Assembly: GCA_020631735.1 (NCBI GenBank)
Contig: CM036199.1
Location: 19,757,553-19,821,552, forward strand
Source: Saccharum officinarum
Taxonomy: Eukaryota; Streptophyta; Magnoliopsida; Poales; Poaceae
Direction of reading: 5' to 3'
DNA length: 64,000 bases
Made by a program: the position numbers and the translations under genes. Below the pieces are notes generated by a model. That model was not told the DNA's origin. It saw only the letters and a program-made list of their open reading frames with translations, and did not search any database. Shown piece by piece: positions 1 through 10,900 of the stretch; positions within the stretch are counted from its first letter, which is position 1, and every line of letters begins with the position of its first letter.

Positions 1-253
1 TCCAACTAAACATGCATATCAACAACGGTTGGAAGTTGGAACCATCAGCTGAAACATGCGCTGCATGACATCGTGTAAGACTGTAAGTGATGTTCATACT
101 CGGACCTATCGCACTCCAGTACGAGTCTCACTCAGGACACCATGAGAAAAATCATGTTCTTATTCTTATATTGTTATACAGGAGGCTTCTCTACTAGTAA
201 ATATAGTTAATTAGGATAAATGTTTTCACAATAAAAAAAATAATAGTTAATAC

Positions 254-1906
254 CTGGCACTGCACGTCAATGCCTTTGCTCCTGTACTCGACATAGAGGC
301 ATCTTGAAAATTGGTCGATATAGCTGGTAAATCAAAATATAGTCACAAAACATTTGTTCAATGTTAAGAATTAGGTAGTAAATCACAACAGTTTAAAACA
401 TGAAAAGTTTTTTGCCTCATATACGTGCATGAAGCGACACACAGATATAAACTATTTGGAGAGCCATCACATAAATATTCTCTCTATAGCTCTTGTGTCT
501 CCAACGAACTCTCTAAGCTTTGTTCTCTATGCTTCAATGATTTATCATATTTTTTCTTGTATAAAGAAATTTATGAGAAAACTATCTTGTATTGAATTTA
601 GAGGGTGATGTAGCCTATCCATAAGCGAGAGTGAGGTGGGTAATTTTGGAGAGCGGAAGATACGGAGAATAGTTTAAACTTTAGAGTCTATATGAGATTG
701 GCTTTTTAATTTGTTTTCTAAATTTTAAAATAAAATGTTATACAGAGAGTCTCTTGAGATGTTCTTAGAGACAATGCTACAGAAACAAACTTAAGGAACA
801 CCTTTTAGCTTAATTTCTTAGAAACATAAAAGAGAGATAGCCAATGGTAGGGCGGTCGGTGTTTCCAGGTGTGGCAAATTTCCATGAAAGAATGCCAATG
901 CACGACTACAAAAGTTAAAATATCTGAGTACCTCGTTGCAACTTGCAACGAATGAATTTTGATTGTTTATGTTGTGTTGACCAGACTGTCTCAAAAAATT
1001 GACTAAAAATTAAACAAATTTGAAATCTCATGAATAAAAAAAACTTAGTGCTTCCATGTGATCAGCCCAAAATTGTACTTTTTAGTGGCATGCATTTTGG
1101 CAACAGTCCCATTAAATTATGAAGGTACAAAGGTGCATCTGCATTTTCACTGAAGAACTACTGAAGGTGCATCGGCATCGGTACGACTCAGAAATTTCAA
1201 ACAGCTACTGAAGAATTTGAAGAGTTGAAAGGCATAACGGTAGAGGCACTCACGCCTTGGTGGCGGCGTAGACTGTGTAGAGCGGGTCGGACGGCAGAAT
1301 GGCGGAGGCGCCGGAGCCGATGTTCACCACGGCGCCCCGCCCGCGTCGCACCATGCCGGGGAGCACGGCATGCGTCACCCGCGTGACGGCGTCGACGTTG
1401 AGCCGTACCAGGTTCCGCACGAGCGCCTTGTCCACCTCGTGGAAGTAGCGCGCGTACGGGTAGCACGCGCCGGCGTTGTTCACGAGCACGCCGACGTCGA
1501 GCTCCGCCAGGAACTCACCGAGCGCGCCCACCTTCGCGGCAAGGCCGTCGCCGGCGAAGTCGAGCACGAAGGTGCGGACCTGGGCGCCGGGGTGCCTGGC
1601 CGCGACCTCGGCCGACACGGCGGCGAGCTTGTCGGGGCTGCGGCCCACGAGGACGAGCCCGAGGTCCGCCGCGGCCAGGCGGAAGGCGAGCGCGCGGCCG
1701 ATGCCGTCGGTGGCGCCCGTCACGACGGCCCACGTGCCGTAGCGCCGGCGAAGCGGCCTCGCGGGCCGCAGGAACGCCGCGTACAGCCACAGCGCCAGGC
1801 GGGCCGCGGCGCGCGCGCACAGCAGGAGCCCCAGCGCCGCGAGCGGCGCCGCCAGAGCCCACGCGGGCTGCGTGTCGTACGCGCTCCACGACGCTAGTCC
1901 GGCCAT
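254..1906 (-). CDS. KCR: Very-long-chain 3-oxoacyl-CoA reductase (KCR), copy 1, partial
   Basis: Ketoacyl-CoA reductase of the ER fatty-acid elongase; by family knowledge it performs the first NADPH-dependent reduction in making very-long-chain acyl-CoAs for waxes and sphingolipids. Exon 1 is 1254-1906 and ends AAGGC|GTGAGT. Exon 2 is 254-323 (70 bp, encoding the [13 protein letters not shown] stretch) and ends CAG|GTATTA. Exon 3 lies beyond the left edge. Residues 14-45 form a hydrophobic membrane anchor. The Rossmann motif TGATDGIG is at 63-70, NNAG at 143-146, candidate catalytic Ser at 198/201 and the YxxxK pair at Tyr213/Lys217. The ATG at 1906 is followed directly by the conserved N-terminus. 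The exon structure matches the plus-strand copy at 14444-18933, including the 70-bp exon 2. No disabling lesion is visible in the part present. Identity is secure; whether the gene is complete cannot be judged here. Confidence 0.92.
324..1253 (-). other. Intron 1 of KCR copy 1
   Basis: This is a 930-bp AT-rich intron with a GTGAGT donor and an AG acceptor before CTATATCG. I see no transposon ends in it. It is much shorter than intron 1 of the plus-strand paralogue (2337 bp), whose extra length is largely explained by MITE insertions. Confidence 0.8.
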
Positions 1907-2044
1907 GGAAATGGCGATGAGGTGGTCTGGCTGGTGCTTTCAGCTCCGCGGGCGCGTGGTGTTGCTGCGGGACCTGGCTCTGGCTGTTGCAGATGGGTAC
2001 GGTGTGAGCTCGTCTTTGCACGTTGCCTGGTTGTAGGGCCTGTA

Positions 2045-2054
2045 GATATATAGC
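2045..2054 (-). promoter_or_regulatory. Probable TATA box of KCR copy 1
   Basis: On the minus strand the sequence reads GCTATATATC about 140 bp upstream of the ATG at 1906. The spacing fits a plant TATA box followed by a 5' leader of roughly 100 bases. No transcript evidence is available here. Confidence 0.5.
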
Positions 2055-2340
2055 GCGGGAGCGAGGGTGTCTGCTCTGATTCTGTCGCTGGGCGTTGGTG
2101 TGGTGCGCGGTTGCCGGGTGGGGTTATGCTTGCTGTTGGCGTGCCACCGGCATCACGCGCACGCCATCGTGGCTACTTCACGCCTCTCAATTGCCTGAAA
2201 ACTCGAGGGATTTCAGTTGAGGAGCAAATTGAACAACATTGACGACAATTAAGGTTGAGAGGCCAGGGCAGCGAGCAACTGCGGTGGCCCATGCCACATG
2301 TTACAGGAGGACGGTGTACGGGGGTATAGGCAGCGGGAAG

Positions 2341-3024
2341 GGAAAAATATACTTCACCTAATTATGGGGTGGTCTACTTTGTCCCCAAACTATGAAACGG
2401 TCTAATTTACCCTTTGAACTTTGCAAAACCAGCCAAATCACCCCATTGAGCGGTTTTGGACGGTGGTTTTGGTACAGTAACAACGGTTTTGCTACAGTAT
2501 CAGCGGTTTTGTCTTTTTCTTTTTTATTTATTTCGTCTGAATATTTGAAAAATCATAGTAAATCACAGAAAAAATCATAAAATGGAAAATCTAATTTTGT
2601 TGGACTCCACATGAGTAAATTTACTCAATATATAATATAGTATGCTTTAGTACAAAGTTTTTGCTGTATGAATTATTCAAATTAATTACAGAAAAAATAG
2701 ATCAAAATTTACAGCAAAAACTTTGTACTAAAACATATTATATTATATGTTCACTGTGTAGATCTACTCATGTGGAGTCCAACAAAATTAGATTTTTCAT
2801 TTTATGATTTTTCTGTGATTTACTATGATTTTTTAAACATTCAGACAAAATAAATAAAAAAATAAAAAGACAACCACTGTTACTGTAGTAAAACCACCGG
2901 CCAAAACCGCTCGAGGGGGTGATTTGGCCGGTTTTGCAAAGTTCAGGGGATACATTAGACTATTTCATAGTTTATGGGTAAAGTAGACCACCCCATAGTT
3001 GGAGGGTGAAGTAGACTTTTTTTC
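2341..3024. mobile_element. MULE-type foldback MITE (copy C)
   Basis: The two arms are long inverted repeats. The left arm (GGGGTGGTCTACTTT at about 2366) is mirrored by AAAGTAGACCACCCC near 2980-2995, and the AATCTAATTTTGTTG-type sequence of the left arm returns inverted on the right. The flanks are AGCGGGAAG (2332-2340) and GGCGGGAAG (3025-3033), a 9-bp target-site duplication with one mismatch, as expected for Mutator-like elements. Its inner sequence is shared with the elements at 33104-34215 and 34282-35386. No transposase is encoded. Confidence 0.75.
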
Positions 3025-3140
3025 GGCGGGAAGAGAGAAGTGTCGTATCATGTACTGGCCGAGAAAGGTCCATAGGATGCAGTGTTTGTATGTTTGGTTA
3101 ATATAACTAGCAGTAGTTTGGGTCTATCCCTATAGATTAG

Positions 3141-4483
3141 GGGAATTGCGGGTGCCCGAACGTCCGATGGGATAGGATTCCGTCAGACGGTAACCTGGGC
3201 ACACTCCCACCAAACGGTCTAGCAAAATGGCCCATCAGAAAATGCCATCGCGCGACTCCGGCTTTAGTTGACAGCCTGCCCTCCCGCGCCTGCCACTGCG
3301 CCGTATCGTTGCTGCACGCGCGCGTCCGTCCCCATCCAGATCGTCGCGCCCCGCATGTGTACCCCGCCCCTGTCTGCCTCGCCTCGCACGCATACCCTGC
3401 CCCGTCTGCCTCGTCTCATCCCGCACGCGTACCCCCCCCTCGTTCACCTCGCTCCGCCCTGCGCCCACCGCTCCGTCCCCCTATGACCCCCTTATCTCTC
3501 TCCGCGCGGACGGGACCCAGGAGCCAGGATGAGGACGAGCACGCCTCATCCGCAGGACCCCAGGCGCGCCGCGCACCCCATCCGCTGGCCCCACATCTCG
3601 CTGCGCCCCTTCGCCTGGCGCTCGGGCCATGCCCCCTGACTCTTAAAATGTTTTTTCTGAAACACAAAACACTTGAATACAATATATGTTTGAAACAGAT
3701 GAAACATTTAGAACATTCAATTGCAAATATGTGTGTGAAACATATGCAACATTCAGATAAAACCACTTGCAACTTGCAACATGAAAATAATTATTGCAAC
3801 ATAAGACTGAAACATTTCAAACATACTCTTACAACATATGTGTGAAACATATGCAACATCCAGACAAAAAATGCTTGCAACATACGTCTGAAATAGATGA
3901 AATATTTGAACAAACGCTTGCAACATGCCTCTAAAACACTTGCAACATACATCTGAAACATTTGCAACATACCTCTAAAGCATCTAAAACACTTGAAACA
4001 TACATTTACAATATAGAGGAGGGGAGGTTAGGGCTGGTTAATTTTAGCCTTGGGGTGGGAGCCGGCGGCACGCGAGCACCACCAGCACGGGGCGCGCTTG
4101 TGGGTGCCCTTAGCTCGGCTGGGACCGGCCTGAGGCGCACGATGGCACCGCCAGCACCCGCGAGGCGGGTGGCGCGACGCCAGTGGGACTATGGGAGCAA
4201 GGAGCGAGAGCACGCAGATGGGACGTGCGATGAGCAAAAGCGAGGAGTGAGCATCGCAGGACAGGGCGCACACGGGGAGATGATCGCGACAGCGAATGCA
4301 GAGTGGGGCAAGCGGATTGCTGCATGGCGCCGTGAAGCGAGCTTTGGCCAAGCGAGTGGGGAGATATTTTTGAGAGAGATAAGAAAGATGTAGAGAAGAG
4401 GAGGCAGCCTTGTTGGTCTAGTAGCGTGCAGGCTCGGAAAGGCGGCGTTTGATCTGACAGACGTCCGTCCCTGAGAATTACCG
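3141..4483. mobile_element. Non-autonomous Mutator-like element with TGCAACAT/TGAAACAT repeats
   Basis: It is flanked by perfect 9-bp direct repeats ATAGATTAG (3132-3140 and 4484-4492), the TSD length of Mutator-like elements. The ends are imperfect inverted repeats: GGGAATTGCGGGTGCCCG on the left, and on the right, read in reverse, CGGTAATTCTCAGGGACGG. The middle (about 3650-4010) is a degenerate array of GCAACAT and GAAACAT units. GC-rich flanks give long open frames with no recognisable protein. A related array in opposite orientation is at 19322-19640. Confidence 0.7.
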
Positions 4484-4492
4484 ATAGATTAG

Positions 4493-4940
4493 ATGATCTA
4501 ATGTACACTAGTACACTAAGTGATTAAAAATTAAAAGCAAAAGAAAAACAGAAAAAAGAAGGAACGATTGTCACGGCAAAAAAAGAAAAGAAAAAGAAAA
4601 AGAAAAAGGAAACCAATTTCATGGGCCGCTCTCCCTAACGCACGCCCGTGAACCTGCTGAAAAAGAAAAAGAAAACCAACTGGCCCAGTAGCGCGCGGAG
4701 AAGCTATCCGTAAACAGGCCCAGAACAACTGCTCTCCTGCGCTCGCACCTGTTTGCCGTTTTTCTTCTCCCGTTCACCTCGCGCCGCCGCCGCCCTACGC
4801 CCAGTTGCCCAGGCCTTCGTCGGTCCCTTTCCGGCGACGAGCACCCACGAGGTATGCCTTCCCCTTCTCTTCCCTTCCTGCTGTGCAAACTGAGCACCCG
4901 AGCCCATGTCCTTTATTGGGCCCACCTCTGCAGGGAGAGG
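4493..4940 (+). promoter_or_regulatory. Promoter and 5' leader region of the KLHDC4-like gene
   Basis: The stretch between the MULE TSD and the ATG at 4941 starts with AT-rich, A-rich sequence. From about 4730 it becomes pyrimidine-rich with TTCTCC and CCGCCGCC runs, typical of a grass 5' UTR. No clear TATA box was identified. The MULE end lies only about 450 bp upstream of the ATG and may bound the promoter. Confidence 0.4.
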
Positions 4941-7900
4941 ATGGGGAAGAAGCAGAAGAAGCCTGGGAAGGGGAAGGAGAAGACGGAGCGGAAGACGGCC
5001 AAGGGTGAGGAGAAGCGCGCCCGACGGGAGGCCCGCAAGGTCGGCGAGGAGGACGACATCGAAGCCATCCTTGTCGGTGTTCTCTCCTTCCCGCCTCTTT
5101 CCATGTGCTCCAAGTTGGGTCACGCATGGTGCAGTCGCGGCTGCTCATTTTGGCTCAGCGTGTCACTGGGCTGGCGGCGGATGAAATCACCTATGCTGCT
5201 ACGCATGCGATGCTTGCGTGAATTAACGGCTTTTCAAACCCTTCCGCGTTGTTTTTAGCTTGGAGTCAGCTCTGTCTGTGCTCGCTGCCCGTACATTTAG
5301 TGGCATTGCTGCTTTACATCTGATAGCTTGCAAGTTGCAACCGTTGTAATTTTCCCCATTTGATGCACTTCTGCCTCTTAACTCCAGAGGAGCATACAGA
5401 AGGAAGAGGCGAAGAAGAAGGAGGTTCATGTGGAGGAGAATGTTCCTGCACCATCTCCTCGGTCCAATTGCTCGGTAAGGCACTGCAAAGCTTCAAATGA
5501 CAATGAATTAAATTAGCATACTTCTGCACTTTATTTGTCTTATGGTACTTCGGTAATTCAACTATTCTTGTTTTATTCTTAGAATTTATCATCTCTGGAC
5601 TTATCACAAATAGTCAGATCAATGAGTTTCTATAGGACAAAATAGCATTTTATAAAAATTGAAGCTAATGATGAAATCTGGTGATCTTTTGGGTTACATA
5701 ACTGAACCTTTCATTTGTGCCAAATCTTAGTTGAGCTTGTGACCTTCGCTTGATTAAGTGCTTTTTACCGGGTAATTGTTTATAGTACTACCTTTTCGCC
5801 ATCTAATTATTAACCCACACATTTGCATATAAAATTCTAGCTGGTAAAGCAAGTCTGTAAGATTTTGTCTCAAAAACTTATATTCCCTTTTGCAGCTTAC
5901 CGTTAACCCAGTGAAAGAGACAGAATTGATCCTGTATGGGGGAGAGTTCTACAATGGTAGCAAGGTGCGGACCACATCTTTTGTGATTTAGTAATGTCTA
6001 ATACATCTTAGTTGTTTTATTATGACCCTTTCATAGTTTATTTTGAAAATTTTCTTTCAATTTATAATTTATACTTTGCAGATACTGCAGTTCTCATTCT
6101 AATGTAATGGGTTGCTTAGCTTTTATCTTTTTGATCTTTTATCATATTTTTCTTGACATATACTCCCTCTGTCCTAAATTATAGTTCACTGTGGCTTTGT
6201 CCTAAGCCAAACTTCTTTAACTTTGACCAAGTTTACATACAAAAAATGCACCAACATCTAGAACATGGAATTAGTTTCATTGAATTCTCCATGAAATATG
6301 TTTTGGTAGAACATTTATTTGAATTTATAGGTGTTAGTATATTTTTCTAAAAGCTTGGTCAAAATTATAGAAGTTTGACTTTGGACAAAACAAAAGTGAA
6401 CTATATGTAATTTGGAACAAAGGGAGTACTATGTTGTGTTGATGAATAATATTGTGATCCTATCTGTGCAGACCTTTGTTTATGGTGATCTTTATCGCTA
6501 TGATGTAGAGAAAAATGAATGGAAATTGGTATCTAGCCCTAACAGTCCACCTCCACGAAGTGCTCACCAGACAGTAGCCTGGAAGAATAATATATACATG
6601 TTTGGTAATAGAACTTCACTCTGGGTAACATGCTGTTTCAGTGTACTGTATATGTTATCAACACCTTTTCCTTTGTTGATATTTTAGGTGGGGAATTTAC
6701 TTCACCAAACCAAGAACGTTTTCATCATTACAAGGTAGAAAACGAAGTATGATAGTTTAATTTCTCATTGTCGTTTTGGGAATGTTTCTTGGCATCAAGT
6801 ATACACCTTTGTTAGGAGCAAAATATGTATATATTTGACTTGAATTTTCAATTTTAAACCTAGATAGGAGTAGGCACTCATTTGTATACATGATTATATT
6901 TTTTCGAGAAAGTTACATTATTTTAATTCAAATTTCTCTTGTAGACACTAATCTTTGAACTCTTTCTCCCATTTATAACTTGAGAAGTAGAAAATTCCTT
7001 AGCATTGAGTGATCAATGTCAAACTGCACTACATATCTTGACTTGACTTGATGCAACAATCATAAAAGGTGGTGCCTTTTCTTATTCCTTGACTAATTTT
7101 TCGTAGGACTTTTGGACATTGGATCTGAAAACAAATCAATGGGAGCAAATTCTTGCAAAGAGCTGTCCAAGTGCACGTTCAGGACACAGGATGGTTAGTG
7201 TCTTTTGTCGAAATCATTTATTCACTGTGGAGTTCCATTCTCCTAATCTTTTATGCATTAATGTATTTTGAGCATGGACAAAGGGTAATTTTCCTGTAGT
7301 ACTAGAAATTGTACAGAACATGAGTTTGTATCGCTAGTTGAAGGTTATGTTTGGTAGTTCTTAACTGTTTGTACTATGTATTTGAAAAGCTAAGGCACTT
7401 AAATATGAGAAATAACATGGTTACTAAGGTGTGGCTTAAGCGTTAGAGCGGTCCAGGGTCGCCTCTATGCGCATGCTGATGCGGTGATGACCCCTCGATT
7501 CCGCCATCTCCTCGTCGACTCTGCTGCTGGCCCGCTTGATTTTGCTTCTGCTGGCTTGATTTCTTCCATCTCCCGCTCGCCAATTGCTCGATCTGGAAGG
7601 GGATGGCTGCGGCGGCTGTCGATCTGAGAGCGCTGACCAGCGGAGGCAGAATGGCATTGGTGGGGAGAGGGGCAGCCCACTTCTTACTCGTCCTCCTTTC
7701 TTTTTCTTTTTTCCTTTTATTTTCTTCTTCATCATCTACTTCTCTAAGATGCTATTTTAAATTTTTCTTAAATTCTTAAGGCGTCGCCTTGCCTCACGCT
7801 TTAGTCGCTTAAGCGTAAGGCAGTAGTCAGTCGCCATGCCTTGCTTTATTGCCTTGATAACCATGAGAAATAGGAAACTTTGCATTCAATCTGTGGAGTT

Positions 7901-10900
7901 CCTTAAGTATGGTCGAGTTAGCATAACTGATATGTATTGTAGATATACACCATTGAGAAATGTTTCCATTTCTTCTGACATTTTAAGAGGACATACGTGT
8001 ATATTAATTTGTTTCCCATGTTTATCCCATATTATACTTTTATATTGCTATCTAGCCAGTTTAAGACATTCTTTGTTTATCTTTTTTGCAGGTTCTTTAC
8101 AAGCACAAGATTGTTCTATTTGGTGGCTTTTATGACACTCTTAGGGAAGTGAGGTCAGTAGAGTTAATTTTTATGTAACTCTCATTTCTGATGTGGTGAT
8201 GCGATTGCTTGATTAATATTTATTTTTGGCTCTTGTTTGAGAGGGAATGGGAGTTACTAGAAAATTATGAGTTATGGATTCTTAGTTTCTTACAGTTGAT
8301 AATCCACAAAGTGACAGAAAATAAACTGATAGCATAGAATATCTTCTGAATATATCCTTCCACAGGTACTACAATGATCTGCATGTTTTTGATTTGGACC
8401 ATTTCAAGGTGAGTAAACATTGTTTATCTTCATTTAGTACTGATAACTGCATAATCTCTCTTAGTAACACATGAGCCCTCAATTTGAATGTTCTTATTGA
8501 GCACTTTGATATTTTAGTGGGAGGAAATCAAGCCTCGACCTGGGTGCCTGTGGCCAAGTCCAAGAAGTGGCTTTCAGCTTGCTGTTTACCAAGATCAGGC
8601 AAGCATGTATTTTCTGTCTTGGATATTTACGGACGGTGCATGATATTTTTTAACACTACCTAAACTTTTCAACTGTTTATGTGCCACAACTTTTTGCGAG
8701 AGCTCTTATTGTTGGGACATTGAACTTCTTATGTGAGAATTGGTTCCCTTTTGAATCATCTGTACTAGCACATGTTATGTCAATATGTCATGCTGACACA
8801 ATCATGTGCACATCTTTGTTAGGATTACACAATCATGTGCACATCTTTGTTCAATCAAATGATGACACAATCATGTGCACATCTTTGTTCAATCAAATGA
8901 TAAGTTTTTTAATGACTCAACAAGTCATAACACCTTTTATGGCGATGGGTTAATATCAAATTAGCTATGTGACAAATTATGGTCTTATGGCACATTAGAT
9001 GCCAAGAACTATTGGTTATGCCTTGTTTTCTTACTAGTTTTATTTGCAAATGTCTTTATGTTCTTTTTTTTGCAGATATATCTATATGGTGGATATTTTA
9101 AAGAAGTTTCTTCTGACAAAGAAAAAGGAACAGTTCATGCAGATATGTGGTCTCTTGATCCTCGTACTTGGGAGTGGAATAAGGTCGACACTTATATTTA
9201 TATAATCATATTAAATGTTATATCTGTTGATTTTTATCTTTCCATGTACTTAAGTCCAGGAATTTTATATTGACAATATCTTGAGTTTTGCTTCAAAAGC
9301 TACAGATCCCCATCAAGTGTTTTTTTTTATATTTACTTCGTTAATTTGAATTGGTAATAGGTTAAGAAGGCTGGGATGCCGCCTGGTCCCAGAGCTGGCT
9401 TTTCAATGTGTGTGCACAAGAAAAGGGCTGTTCTTTTTGGTGGTGTGATAGATATGGAAGTTGAAGGTTACTCATAATGAAGCTCTCTGCACCTGTGCTA
9501 CATGCTTAGCTATATATTGGAAATGCATGTTTATTCTGTTTTCCTATTTGGTCATTAAATGATTAAAAGTTCATCTATTTTGGTAATTCGGGTGTTCTGT
9601 TGTTCACCTGAATATTTCTAGTTCATGGTTTAAGATCTAATGGTCTAAAGGACAAAAAGAAAAAAAAAACTGACAAAAGCCACCCAATTTCATGATATGT
9701 GTCGAATCAAAGACTGAAAAGTTAGACAAAAACCAAGGCATGATGTGCAGATCAACACAGTGCTCTGAATGTTTAGGCAATAACTGAATTTATGATATGC
9801 TTTAATTCTTGGACTATGTTATTTTATGTTAGCTTGATAGGTAATTAAATAATTTAATGGTTTGCTTTCCCCTCATATCGGTGTTTCCTGTTGCAAACAG
9901 AAGTAGATACTAGATAATAGCAACTATGATACTTACATTGAGAATGTTGATATCAAATTGAGTTGATTGCCGTTGAACTGTAATGTTCTGTAGAGGTACA
10001 CTGTGCAATAATAAGTTAAGTTATTTAACTCACGCTCATCATGCTAGGAAGAACTGGCTTAGAAAAATGAGAAGTAGCTCCATATTTTTATTTTAGTCAA
10101 TTGCTACCATATATCTTTTCAAACTATGCTTACCATTCTCCTGTCTTGGTTTGTAGGTGACGTCATTATGAGCATGTTCATGAATGAGCTGTATGGTTTC
10201 CAATTGGATAACCACCGTTGGTGCGATCCTCTTAGCATCTTTAATGCAGCTTTGTGCAATTTGATTTTCGTTAAAGTAAATATAGTTAATATACTTATGT
10301 ACCAACTCTTTGTTGCTGTTTTTTTAGGCTATTCCTTCTATGGTTGTATATGACCACTACAGTACTACTGCTACTTTTTAGCTCATACCAACACTAATAT
10401 ATGGCTGGGCATTTTGATCAACTCGGAGCATTGTTAAATCATAACACACGAACTGTTTGAAAATAGTAATCCTTTACAACTGATTTGTATATTTTTTTAT
10501 TCACTCAGCACCTTGGGTTGAACATCCCTTGTAATCTACTTGTAGTTCTCTCGATAACTTAGCTATTTTGGAAATATGTAAAATACTGGAATCCCTTGCT
10601 CCAAGGCACATGCTTTACTCTCTGGTGGGATTATATAATGATGGCATTTGATTCAGTTGGCACTGATTACTTTTCTCTGGTCCACAATTTAAATGTGATT
10701 GGAGGCTAGACCTGAAAGGTTATGCTTCCTTGTTTAGTTTGTGTATTCTGTTTGTTTGCTGAATCAATTGTTCCCCTTGAATATCTCAGGTATCCGCTAG
10801 AGCTCAGGAAAGACAAGCCTGTTAAAACCAAGGTGATTCCTAGCCATCCCATTAGTCATGGTTGGTGAATCTAAAGATGTAGATAGAAATTCATTGTATC

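Noticed and set aside
1370..2021. Plus- and minus-strand open frames overlapping KCR copy 1 exon 1
   Set aside because: GC-rich shadows without domains. The KCR frame explains the segment.
3235..3845. Arg/Pro-rich open frames near the left end of the MULE
   Set aside because: Low-complexity and present on both strands inside a transposable element; no domain.
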